Positions 33,308 to 43,586 of a stretch of DNA of 64,000 nucleotides are shown piece by piece (the first letter of the stretch is position 1; each line of letters opens with the position of its first letter). Source of the DNA: Tricholoma matsutake (Eukaryota; Basidiomycota; Agaricomycetes; Agaricales; Tricholomataceae); NCBI GenBank assembly GCA_026075535.2, contig AP026550.1, positions 930,001-994,000 of the forward strand, given 5' to 3'. The notes beneath the pieces are model-generated. The model made no database searches. It was not told where the DNA came from and saw only the letters and a list, made by a program, of their open reading frames with translations. The translations under genes were made by a program, and so were the position numbers.

Positions 33308-35399
33308 TCATTCCTCATCTGCTATAGCCTCTTCAACACCTCCAAGGACAGCTACATCTAAACCGGGCTTTTCAACAACAAAATATGTGTCAGAGTCTCC
33401 CCAGGAAATGGTAGGTGAGGGACCACTCATGATTGCCTTCACATCAATCACATGAAGCGCAGCATCCCCTGCATATGAACATGATAGTAATGTATGATAG
33501 GAATGTTCTAGAAGATCCTTGTGAGGATGTGAATAGAGTGAAACAATAGTGAGGGTCATTTCTGATCCTCCAATGAGTGATTGGAAATAGTAATATACCT
33601 CTGCAAAGCAAATCTTCTTTTCATATTGAACCTAGATTCCCAGAACATTATCATCACAGTGTAAGAGAGACAAAATAATACTTACCTTCACATTATGTGC
33701 AATTCTCTCTTTCTCCAGAGGCTTTAACTTCTCCTTCCAAGCCAACCTTGCCACTCAACCATTTGGTAAATGAAGCCTCGCCCACCTAGCAACTGCAGGA
33801 CACCAGCCATCAGGAACCTCCAGTGCATGAATATCCTTTAAGTAGTCTGCAAAAGACTGTCTTTCACAGTCATGCATAGCCCTTAGAACTCTATCCTTTG
33901 CTCACAGTAGAATAAACCCAGTGCCAATGTCCATTCCACCTCAGGGCACAACTGGTGGTGAGGGATCTAGAACTGGCATCATAGCATATAGTGCATTGAT
34001 TTGAGAATGCAGAAGACCCCATTGAGAAAGGTTCACATATGGATTGGATGGCTGACATACTTCCTGACCTAAATTCCCAATTGTTCACTCCATTGTCCAC
34101 TAGGATGAACAGGTAGGTGGTCCAATCCAAATTACCTCAGGTCCAAGGTGGGCTACAGCACAGATGCTTTGCCGTACAAAATGAAGTTGTTCTACTTGAC
34201 ATTGATAATAAATTTTTTCAAATTCAGATGCAAAGTCCAGTAAGGCCTTGTGAGCTTTTTGGAGGTCATGCCAGCTGATGTGGTACTGATGAATGATGCA
34301 TATTCCAAAGACAAGCTTGCAATAGTTTTTGTAATATGTGGTCGGGAGGATATTGAAGAGTAGCCCTGGGCCTAGTCCATATAGATATAAGAGAAACTCC
34401 AATGCCTTGTAACCACTAGAGATTCTTTCGGCTGGATTGTGTGGTGGGCTGTCAAATGAACCAGGTAAATAAGGGGTTGCAGCAGCAACCTGCCAACCAT
34501 GCTCATCCCATGTTGTGCCTCAGAGCTTAGCCCATTCCCATGTGGACCAGTCATTTTTGTCACAATCAAGCATACCATGCCATAAGTTAATTAAAAGGTC
34601 AGGCAAATTCAATGAGGCAAGGTGCATGAGGTCAGATCCAAAACAGCCTAGGACACCAAGTATTCTATCGGGATGCAATCCAAGAAAGATACTTGGTCTT
34701 GATATTCGAGTTTCAAGCCATTGTTCCTTATACTGTGTCTCATTTGGAGATGCCAGGAGATAATGAAGGTTCAAAAGATAGAGGTCTGGAGAGCAGGATG
34801 GAAGGGCTGCAAATGATATGTCACCATGATCACACCCTTCAACCTCATAGTCATTTGGCTTAGAAGGGCAGGGTAGTAGTGTGGTCCACCAGGTTTGCAC
34901 TGTCCAATAAGTGAACAGTATAAACGACATCCATATTTTCCACTATGTCTGATAAGGCCATTTAAGTATGTCATGGCAGGGCCATCTGCGGTACCCAATG
35001 CTAGAAAGGGTTTTGATGTGAACATCATATCTTGTGATATGCATCTCAGATTTTAATGCCCTCGCGTTGTAAGGAAGCAAGGTGATGTAGGCATGGGAAA
35101 AGAAGTGATTCAACAATCTTTGGCTTCCCAGGAAAGAAACCACCAGGAAGAACATATTTCTTCTTGTAACATAGCTCAGGCGCAAGGTCAAAGATAACCC
35201 AAATATATATCCAAACATTGGAGGTCCTGTGCTCATACAGCTGTGCACCATTGATTGATAGCATGAGAACCATATTGGTGTCCTTGATGTGATCCATTTG
35301 GACTGCATTGAGATAACCACTCCCATGCAGAAAGTCTGCAAAGTGAGAGAGTGATCCACCATTTTCCCACAAGTCAGCAATAATCTCCCATGTTTTCAT
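33308..35399 (-). pseudogene. Tnp2-like (CACTA/EnSpm) transposase, degenerate
   Basis: From 35399 downward the protein shows LMLSINGAQLYEHRTSNVWI, an acidic-Asp/Asn Tnp2-type block, then KKKYVLPGGFFPGKPKI, SKPFLALGTADGPAMTYLNG and the paired-Cys region GKYGCRLYC. LHPDRILGVLGCFGSDLMHL, LLYLYGLGPGLLFN, WTMERTIGNLGQEVCQPSNP and a basic end with LPNG and LKPLEKERIAHNV follow. This order fits Tnp2-domain transposases of basidiomycetes. The first catalytic block reads INGA where DGA is usual. In-frame stops (IWDA read as I*DA near 35050) and frameshifts at about 35030, 34930, 34570 and 34100 make it a pseudogene. It would catalyse cut-and-paste transposition. Confidence 0.7.
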
Positions 35400-35402
35400 C
35401 TA

Positions 35403-36923
35403 TCAATAATGCATCTCTTCTGCACTCTCCCTATCTGCCCATTGGGTTTGCAACTGAGGTCCTGGTGGGATTGTAAAAATATGTTGCTCTGCTTGTTTCA
35501 TGAGTGGATTGAGGTGAGGTGCACCACACTCTGTAAAATATGTTTCCACTTCTGTTGATTGAGGTATCTGCATCCCAGTGGGTCCTACAGCAAGTGGTGT
35601 TTGGCTTGCATTAGACTGACCAGCCCCATGAGGAGCCCCCATTGAAAGTGGATGGCCATTGGGTCTATAGCATGCTACTCTGTTGTCCACATCAGCTTGA
35701 CAAGAAGGAGCATGTCTTTGGTATGTTGCATGGCTGATGTGTGTCTGATGGCCCTTGCAATACCAGGAACAATCACAGGAATATTGTTTTCAAGATCTAG
35801 CAGGAGCACTGTGTCCTCCAGAAGTAGTGGGCACCATACTGCATAAACAGCATCATAGACATGTGATAGTGGCCATGAAAATTGGAGTCCTATTCTGTTT
35901 GATTCCCATTGATTTCTGGCCATCTTCAATTGGCCACAATGCATGACAGTATATAATATGTTCTATAATTGCATTAGCTATAGTGGAATACTTTCAAGAA
36001 AATAACATAGGAATGTAAATGCATCAAGCAACATGTTGCATCTGCATCATTGGTATAATTGATCAATCAATCACTAATAGATGTCTCCTCCCTTGCAGGC
36101 AACCTCCCTCACAGACGAACCACAATAGAGCACTACTGCCTATTTGGCCATGTTCATGGATGCGACAGGCATGGAGAGATGTTTGCTATCACTGAAGGTT
36201 TCTATGATATCTTGTTCATCAACAATGCAGTATGTGCAGTCAGTAGGATGATCCACCACAATTACCTGATCATCACTCTTTGTGGTTATCATCCACTCAA
36301 GCCATGTTCTTGGATATGCATCAGCAGCAGACACCATTCTGTGATCCTGCTGTTCCTTGATGCCTTTCTTCAAGTACAGTACCAGTACTTTGCAATAGAG
36401 ATTATCCATTGGCTTGGAAGGTGGAAATATTGGATGGTTGTGAGAAAGAGATTGCCGTGGTGCTCAGAGCTTTGGATTTTTGACAATAGGTAAAAAGATG
36501 GTTGGTGGGGATGGGTCCATTGGCTGTGCATGTAGGGAAGGAAGTAGAGGTAGATACATAGTAGGCTGCTTCAGTAACAGATGAAATCAAATTGGTCATG
36601 GGACACACCAAGTCATGGGTATTGTCGACATCAAGATTATTGAGGTCAAGGAAGGTCTGGGTTTGCTGAAGAGGCATGGAGAATGCTTTATGGTGCTGAA
36701 ACTGAAGTACTGAATCTGTATATGGGTAAGTTGAATGAATTATATGGTAACAGGAATGGGCACCAGGCACCTGCCTTGCAAAAAGTAACAAACTACAAAC
36801 AAGGTGGATGGGGGAGTCTGGCTCGAGATATGTCATGCATGTCATGTGCATGCCATATGCAAGGGCTGTAGAAAGAGTGTCAGTGATATGCCAATAGCTT
36901 ATGCTTACCAGGCTAGTTATCAA
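35403..36923 (-). pseudogene. N-terminal or companion region of the Tnp2-like element
   Basis: Minus-strand frames at 36923-36402, 36409-36140, 35944-35675 and 35690-35403 lie directly upstream of the transposase core on the same strand. They contain SNRIGLQFSWPLSHVYDAVY with CPLLLEDTVLLLDLENNIPV, and a Pro/Gln-rich spacer. They may be 5' exons of the transposase or a second gene of the same element. I see no domain that decides it. No terminal CACTA repeats were found at the margins. Confidence 0.35.
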
Positions 36924-36929
36924 TGAGAC

Positions 36930-37485
36930 TCAATGAAGATGCAGATGAATGATCAGTGAATGTAGGACAAAGGAATAAATTGATACAAATTGATTTTGAG
37001 TAAAGAAATCATTGGATCTCATTCTTTCTCAGTCCAATTTTGACCTGGACTGAGAACTCAGAATGTTAATGATTACAAGTACTTTTCCAATCAATCTGAT
37101 TCCACTGTCCACACCACAGTCCCTCTATTTCAAATACAAACTACTTGTGTTTCATTTTGCTTTCATGGTTGAATCGAGAAGACTTCTGCTGAGTGCATTC
37201 ATGTGAGGAAACATGTGGCCGTGGGTACCATATCAGCTCATTGCTCATTTATATCTCATACACATAAGATCTTGGGGTGATATAGATTATATGGTCTTTA
37301 CTCATTAATGATGAAGTGAATGATGACTTGTGCTTGGAGCTATGCATATTACATAACATAACTTGGTGTAATGTTTGTGAGACTTGAAATTTGAAAGCTT
37401 GATCAATTGATCTTTGGTTGTTGTCATGTCTCTATCATTTGGTCCACAAAGCATCTGAGCCATTCTTTCTGAATGTTTGCCAGGT
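36930..37485. other. AT-rich intergenic stretch
   Basis: No supported gene. The part at 36960-37090 resembles the short-motif region at 26590-26860. The stretch ends at the target duplication of element F. Confidence 0.35.
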
Positions 37486-37493
37486 GTCTAGCA
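37486..37493. repeat. Target-site duplication GTCTAGCA of element F, left
   Basis: Perfect 8-bp duplication; the second copy is at 38911-38918. Confidence 0.85.
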
Positions 37494-38910
37494 TAGTGAT
37501 GTGCCCAGCCCAGCCCAAAGCCATGAGCCAGGCCAAGCCAGGCCATTAGTGACAGCCCAGCAACAGCTGTAGTCATACTAATTTCATCATTGAAATATGC
37601 ATAAATTACTGCTTTTCAAACCTTGTGTGAACCCAGTCTGTTTTGTAATTTGAAGTACATCATGTAGCTTGTCATTTGACATGGCTCACACAAGCATGAC
37701 ATTGGTAAACAGCCATCAACAATGCATCAGTACAATGATCTCTGCAGGTGTGGCAGAACTCAGTGAGTTCTGCTTTGTTTCTTATCATTTTATACTTGAT
37801 TATAATCTATTTACATGGCCTAGTGAAACGAGAGGCCCACAGTGTGCCCTTCTTTCACATTTCGATGTTTTCACTATGTAGTAGCTACAACCTGGGTGTG
37901 GCAGAACTCGGTGAGTTCTGCTTCATTTCTTATCATTTTATACTTAATTCTAATTAATTTACATGTCGTTTAAAAGGCCTGGTGAGGTGAGAGGCCCACT
38001 GTGTGCTGTTCTTTCATATTTCGATGTTTTCATTAGTAGTAGCTACAACCTGGGTGTGGCAGAACTCAGTGAGTTCTGCTTCATTTCTTGTCATCCTGCA
38101 CTTGATTCTAATGTGTTTACATGTCGTCCAAAGGGCCCAGTGCAACAAGAGTCCTGTGACATGCCGTTCTTTTGCATTTCGAGTTTTTCACTATGTAGTG
38201 GCCACACCCTGGGTATGGCAGAACTCGGTGATTTCTGCTTCATTTCTTATCATCTTATACTTGATTCTAATATATTTACATGTAGTTTAAAGGGCCTAGT
38301 GAGACGAGAGGGCTACATTGTGCTGTTCTTTCACATTTTGATGCTTTCACTATATAGTGGCTACAACCTGGGTATGGCAGAACTCGCTTCTTATCATTTT
38401 ATACTCCATTCTAATCCATATATATATTGTTTGATCCCCTCATGAGATGAAAGGCTTAGGTTGAATTGTCAGCTCAAATTCAAGTTTCGACGCACATCTT
38501 TGTTCCGACTCAAACATTGACAAACTCATGTTTTTACTCACTGACATATGTTAAAACTTAAAACATTGTTTATCTTATTCATTGTCATGCCCCTCTCCCC
38601 CTGGTATTTGGATTGTCCATCTGCCTCAAGATTGCTGTGTCTTATTGATGCAGGACTTGTTCAGAAGGTGCTAAACAACATGCTCTGTCAGTTTCTGCCA
38701 TGCTACACCTCCTTCACCACCCACCACACCCTCTGCTGCTCCCACTACCTGATGTGAGAATTTGATGAGAATGTGTGCCAAAAGCCAGGGCTTCGGCCAG
38801 AGCCAAGCCAGGGCCAAGCCGTGAGTGGCAGCTTTGGCTCGGCCCAGCTCTCGAGAAAGCCAAAGCTGAGTCCCATGGCTTTTGGGCCAAGCCGGGCCAG
38901 AACATCACTA
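37494..38910. mobile_element. Element F: 1.42-kb non-autonomous hAT-like transposon, family A
   Basis: The ends are TAGTGATGTGCCCAG at the left and CCAGAACATCACTA at the right, so the inverted repeat TAGTGATGT is short. GGCTTTGGC/GGCCAAGCC-rich subterminal segments lie inside, with 8-bp GTCTAGCA duplications outside. It has no transposase. Its interior is a five-unit tandem array. The ends match element A (39243-42837), so both belong to one family. It lies just upstream of the velvet gene. Confidence 0.8.
37741..38415. repeat. Tandem array of about 150-160 bp units inside element F
   Basis: Five diverged units start with TGGCAGAACTC at 37751, 37899, 38057, 38216 and 38375 (spacings 148, 158, 159 and 159 bp). 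Each contains GAGTTCTGCTTCATTTCTTA-like sequence. The frames running through it (37748-37957, 37963-38445) only reflect the repeats. Confidence 0.8.
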
Positions 38911-38918
38911 GTCTAGCA
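38911..38918. repeat. Target-site duplication GTCTAGCA of element F, right
   Basis: Second copy of the element F duplication. Confidence 0.85.
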
Positions 38919-39234
38919 ACATATCTCAATATCATTAATCTTGGGGGCTGGTAGGTTACCATTTGTGGTTTAGGTTCCCAATATAGATCTGTGTTTCTCA
39001 TGGAAGTTGGAGCCCTGGTCTGGGATTTCTGCTCCAAACTTTGCAATGTGGCAACAGGGGGGCCTGGGGATTCAAGTAGTCATTCACAAGATTCTATCCT
39101 CCCTGGATTTGCTATGTATGCCCACTTTCAAGGGGAATACCAATCTTCAGGGCTTGCAGAGCTGCCCACTGTAGCTCAAGATACCCATGCAACTAATTTG
39201 ATACCCATATTTTTTGTATCTGGCCAATTTACTG

Positions 39235-39242
39235 GTCAAGCG
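39235..39242. repeat. Target-site duplication of element A, left (GTCAAGCG)
   Basis: Matches GTCAAGCT at 42838-42845 in seven of eight bases. Removing element A and one copy restores the velvet reading frame (GQA-VHA). Confidence 0.75.
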
Positions 39243-39255
39243 TAGTGATGTTCTG

Positions 39256-39263
39256 GCCCAGCT
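39256..39263. repeat. Target-site duplication GCCCAGCT of element B, left
   Basis: Repeated at 41095-41102. The right palindrome arm has a single GCCCAGCT at the matching place, which is a direct empty-site proof. Confidence 0.85.
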
Positions 39264-39544
39264 CAGTACTTTACAGTCCCCCACCTGTCCTAGTGGACTC
39301 TGACTGGACTGACCAGAGTCCACTGGAGTCCAAGTGGAGTCCAAGTGGAGTCCAATTGAACTACACTAAGTCATGTAGAGTTCAATCTCCCATTGGAGTC
39401 TGACTGGAGTCTGAGTGGAGTCTGAGTGGAGTCCAACTGGAGTCCAACTGGAGTCTGAGTGCAACCAAATGATAAGTCAATTAGATATGAGCTCAAAGGA
39501 CTTTGGACTTGGTGAATTTCATAAAGTACCCACAAAATAAATTT

Positions 39545-39635
39545 GTGTACTGCAGGAATTGAACTCAAGACCTCACCATAAGGAATCACATGACAAACCA
39601 AACAAGTGTGCTCAACCACTTGAGCCACAGGAGAT
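39545..39635 (-). ncRNA. tRNA-like (SINE-type) pol III module in element B
   Basis: On the minus strand a box A (TGGCTCAAGTGG, complement of 39616-39627) is followed about 50 bp later by a box B-like AGTTCAATTCC (complement of 39555-39565). The spacing fits a type II tRNA with a variable arm. The T-stem and acceptor stem do not pair well, so this is a tRNA-derived relic rather than a working tRNA. Confidence 0.4.
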
Positions 39636-39791
39636 TTATTGGGGATCAATATAAGGTTTATTTATGACTCAACTTTTCATATTCTTCAAGGAGGCATTTT
39701 TCAAACAATTAAGATCAAAAAATTTTAATTAACCACATCCCTCATGTAGGACATGAGGGAGTGGGTATAATGTAAGAATAAGCAAAAAAAA

Positions 39792-39922
39792 CCCCTCTCG
39801 CATCTTGCGAGAGGGGGGGGATTACTACTATGTATATAAAAAACTAAACCCCTTGCGTTCAGCGCGAGGGGGGGATTCATAAGTACTACAATATATATAC
39901 CCCTCACATTTGGTGCGAGGGG
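39792..39922. repeat. Three tandem GC-rich stem-loops in element B
   Basis: Hairpins lie at 39792-39816 (CCCCTCTCG/CGAGAGGGG, perfect), 39849-39871 and 39900-39922 (each one mismatch), spaced about 51-57 bp. Each ends in a run of seven or eight G, and TATATA-rich spacers lie between. Confidence 0.75.
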
Positions 39923-40322
39923 GGGGCAGAGATAAATTAAAAATAATAAAGACCCCTCCCCATGGGGGTTGGGGGATGCGGTCTGGGGTGGGTGTCGTCA
40001 CCCACCCCTCCTCGCACGCGTCTGTCACCATAGCAAGCCGCACCCGTCATCCACCCTACGAGCAGAGGCTCGTAGGCATGGGGATGGCATTGGCGTTGCC
40101 CTGTCATTGTTCGCCATCATCGTCGTTCACCGTTGTCACCTCCATTCCACCCGTGATCCACCCCCTGAGCAGTTGCTCAAGGGGCTGGAGGCGGGTGGTG
40201 TGTTGTTGGCCCCGTTGCTTCATGTTCTGGGGGTCCTGGTGACACTCACAATCCACCCTACAAGCAGGGGCTCGCAGGCATGGGGTGGGTGTGTGGGGTT
40301 GTCTCGTGTCTGGCCATCGGTC

Positions 40323-40570
40323 GTTACCAGTAGAGTAGAACCTACAAAACAAAAGAAATGAGTTAGTTAGTTTATAAAAACAAAAAGCAAACGAAAAAAA
40401 TTTACATAGGGCCCAAACAACGCGATCTGCATTGTTTGGGTCCTCGTTCCATCCAGTTGGCTCGTTTGTGGGTAGTGGCGTCGTTACCAGTAGTTTATAA
40501 CCTAGAAAACTAAAGAAAATGGTTAGTTAGTTTATAAAAACAAAAAGCAAATGAAAAAAAACTTACCTAG
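40323..40570 (-). repeat. Duplicated intron-like segment in element B
   Basis: Two copies of a segment of about 85 bp lie about 164 bp apart (from 40323 and from 40487). Read on the minus strand each looks like an intron: a GTAAGT donor (or a decayed one), a TAACTAAC branch-type site, and a pyrimidine-rich stretch ending TTGTAG or TTCTAG. The exon-like pieces between share GGTAACGAC. Confidence 0.55.
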
Positions 40571-40799
40571 GGCCCATCTATTCGGCTTGTTTGCAGGTGG
40601 TGGTGATGGTGGATTGGGTGTGGGAGCGGTGGCAGTGGGTGTCCATGCAGTGGTGGTGGTGGTAGAGAGAGGAGGGAGGGAGGCAGCGTCGACGGTGGTG
40701 CTGGTGAGTGATGAGCTGGCACATTTGATGACATGGCAATATGCTTTGTCATACACAGCCACACCATGGTACCTAATGCAAGTAGATGATGCCTTACAC

Positions 40800-40885
40800 A
40801 AGGTACTGTGGTGTAATGGTTATATTGTGCATAATGATTGATTACATAAGCAACCTATGGGATCTGGGTTTGATTCCTTTTCTTA
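40800..40885 (+). ncRNA. Second tRNA-like pol III module in element B
   Basis: Box A TGGTGTAATGG (40809-40819) and a box B-like GGTTTGATTCC (40867-40877) sit on the plus strand at tRNA-like spacing. It faces the right end of the element as the first module faces the left end. Stems are weak, so it is a relic or a SINE head. Confidence 0.4.
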
Positions 40886-41094
40886 CACACTTTTTCAGTG
40901 GAATCTGACTGGACTCCACTGGACCAGTCTGAGTGGAATCTGGTGTTTGAGTGGATTCCACTCAGAGTCCGGTCAGACTGGACTGGGACTGGACTGGCAA
41001 CTTTGCAGGCAGTTGGCTGGTGACCAGTCCCAGTGGGTTCCAGTCGGACTCCAGTCGGAGTCCACTAGGAAAGGTGGGGGAGTGTAAAGACCTC

Positions 41095-41102
41095 GCCCAG
41101 CT
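41095..41102. repeat. Target-site duplication GCCCAGCT of element B, right
   Basis: Second copy of the element B duplication. Confidence 0.85.
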
Positions 41103-41329
41103 TGGCCCAAAAGCCTTGGCTTTGGCTTGGCCTGAGGCAGCTTTGGCCTATGGAAATCCTGGGCCAAGCCAAAGCTGCCACTCATGGCTTGGCTTTGGCC
41201 TGGCCTGGCTCAGGCCATGGCTTTTGGCACATAAAGTCGATTGTGATAGCATAGGGGCTGGGGGCATAGGATGCAACTACTGTACAACAAGTTTAACAAG
41301 TTTTTTTCGAGGCACCATTGATTTAATCT

Positions 41330-42170
41330 GCTATATCAAATTTACTTGTAAAATCACTATATCAAGAGAACACAGGTGCATATTCCTCTCATGTCATCAG
41401 ATGTTAAATATGTATTAAAATGGGTTAGGATCAATCCAAAATTCAGCCTGAACCATGCACAACTCACCATATCTAGCTTTCTCATAAAATCACTATATTG
41501 AGAGAACACAGCAGCACATTCTTCTCGTCTCATCGGGTCTGAAATCTGTGAGGAAAACTTGTTAGGACCAATCCCAAGTTTAGCCTGAACAATGCACAAC
41601 CTAGTAGCACTACCTATCCTGCTATATTTATCTTTCTCATAAAATTGCTATATTGAGAGAACACGGTGTCGTGTTCCTCTCATCTCATTGGATCTGAAAT
41701 CTGTGAGGAAAACTTGTTAGGATAAATCCCAAGTTCACCCCAAACAATGCACAACTCACATAGTAGCATTACTTATCCTGCTATATCTAGCTTTCTTGTA
41801 AAATTGCTATATTGAGAGAATGCATTGGTGTGTTCCTCTCATCTCATTGGATCTGAAATCTGCTAGAAAAACTGATTAAGATCAATCCAAAGTTTAGCCT
41901 GAACAATACCCAACTCACCTAGTAGCATTAGCTATCCTGCTATATCTAATTTGCTTGTAAAATCACCATATCCAGAGAATGTGGCGACATGTTCCTCTTG
42001 TCTCATCAGATGTAAAATCAGTAATTAAAATATGTTAGGATAGATCCAATGTTCAGCCTGAACAATGCAAGACTCACCTAGTAGCCTTAGCTATTATTCT
42101 GCTATATCTAATTTACTCGTAAAATCACTATACAAAAAAAAAATGTGGCTGTGCATTCCTCTTGTCTCAT
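41330..42170. repeat. Tandem array of about 158-bp units inside element A
   Basis: Five to six units share TGAGAGAACAC (41363, 41496, 41652, 41811, with a variant at 41970), a CTCTCATCTCAT-like word, CTGAAATCTG and 'CAATGCACAACTCAC'. Spacings are about 133-159 bp. The units are unrelated in sequence to those in element F but have nearly the same length. The array is copied in the right arm at 49640-50480. Confidence 0.75.
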
Positions 42171-42913
42171 CAGATCCCAGAAAGTTAGTACACATACAGT
42201 GTGTTGATGTCCCAGGAAGCGATGCACATCAAACTTGTGTTGACCATAAGATTATCATTGAGTTGGGGCCATGTCAGTGAACAGAAATGTGAAACACACC
42301 CTGTGATGTGAAAAAACCCTCCCTATCTATGCACTTCACCTCCTCCACACTTCCATCACCCTGGAACAAGGATACCCAGTCACTACTAATTCCATGTTCA
42401 TGTAAATGTTGATCAAGATGGTGTTGTTGTTGTTAGGACAACAAGTAGTAAACCAAAAGACCTAGATGCGCTTTGAGGTAACAAGCTTATGATCAGTATG
42501 ATAGTCATGAAAATGACAAGTGAGATACTTCAAACTTGTGCAGCAGACTTGGCCAGATGGTAGAAGAAGCAGTGGAGGTTTTGTTGTGATATGCATATGG
42601 TTGTTCAAGTTACATGTTTGATCAATGCTTGGCTATTTCCGGAACTTGCAACTGAACTGTGTCGGCATGTCACAAGCTACATGTAATGAACAGAGTACAT
42701 TTCAAGAAAGTCGAGTTAATACAAACTCTACAAAGACATGATTTACAAGAAGTTTCAATCAAAATTTAGTACAACTAAAGCTGCGGCCTGAGCCAGTGGC
42801 TTTGGCTTTCAGCTACTCTGAGCCGGGCACATCACTAGTCAAGCTGTTCATGCTGAACTTCGCAAAATCCAACAAGTGGATCTGGGAAGAAAGTGAGTGT
42901 GTTCAGCCCTCCA

Positions 42914-42921
42914 ACTGCCAA
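42914..42921. repeat. Target-site duplication ACTGCCAA of element D, left
   Basis: Perfect 8-bp duplication; the second copy is at 44813-44820. Confidence 0.85.
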
Positions 42922-43578
42922 TAAGGCTCCAACCGTTTAGTTTATGTATACTCCTCAAAGGCCACATATACATAAACAGTTGTCTAAACCATATAACCAT
43001 CTATATACTGTTTAATAAACAGATATACACTTGATATACACAGCTGAAAGACTAACATTATCATTTCCTTCCTTTATCAACATAACCACTGAAAACAATA
43101 ATTACACTAGGGTATATACAATGCTGATAGATGTCATTGAGCCACCTAATGGGTTCTATAGACATGCAAATTATGAAAAATGGCTTTGCTTGGGCATGAA
43201 TCACTGAGGATGGTTGTAGAATAGCCCCTGAACCAATAGAAACTGTGGATTTACTGAAAATGCATGTTATGCTGCTAAGAAGGTTGCCAAGGGAAGTTGT
43301 TGACATGTCATCAGCAAGTTGGGTATGATGTGGCATGGTTTCTTGTCAACATTGTGTCAACACATACAAAATATTGAAGTTGCCAGTGTTACATGGGTTC
43401 AAAATCACAGCTAGCCTAGTAAGAAGCATAGGAATTGCATGCAAGGAAGTCTGTATACTATACAGCAATGAAATTTTCTGTGAAAATTGCTTGGGAAAAA
43501 GAACTGCATGTGATGGGAAATTACCATGTATGGCAGAAAGAGGTCAACCAAGGGGCCGAGAAACAAAATGCAAGTGGA

Positions 43579-43586
43579 TATGTGTT
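43579..43586. repeat. Target-site duplication TATGTGTT of element C, left
   Basis: Perfect 8-bp duplication; the second copy is at 44616-44623. Confidence 0.85.

Larger units (their letters stand above)
39264..41094. mobile_element. Element B: 1.83-kb non-autonomous hAT-like transposon nested in A
   Basis: The ends are CAGTACTTTACAGTCCCCCA and the inverse of GAGGTCTTTACACTCCCCCA, an imperfect inverted repeat of about 40 bp. Perfect 8-bp GCCCAGCT duplications flank it. Subterminal arrays of GGAGTC/GACTCC words (TGGAGTCCAAG and the like) occupy 39280-39470 and 40900-41070. The interior holds two tRNA-like pol III modules, three GC-rich stem-loops, a duplicated intron-like segment, and a module resembling one in element E. 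No transposase is present. It is absent from the right palindrome arm. Confidence 0.85.
39243..42837. mobile_element. Element A: non-autonomous hAT-like transposon in velvet exon 1
   Basis: The ends are TAGTGATGTTCTGGCCCAG (39243) and GCCGGGCACATCACTA (42837), the same family as element F. It is 3595 bp as it stands. It is 1756 bp without nested element B (1831 bp) and B's 8-bp duplication. The right-arm copy (48973-50707) is 1735 bp and lacks 21 further bases, a tandem duplication near 41119-41139. No transposase is present. The interior is a tandem array of about 158-bp units plus unrelated sequence. Confidence 0.8.

Noticed and set aside
33308..36923. Complete CACTA element with terminal repeats
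   Set aside because: I looked for CACTA-type ends with 3-bp duplications on both sides and found none that I could defend.
37748..38445. Overlapping 70-160-codon frames
   Set aside because: They follow the 159-bp tandem units in element F and have no start context or domain.
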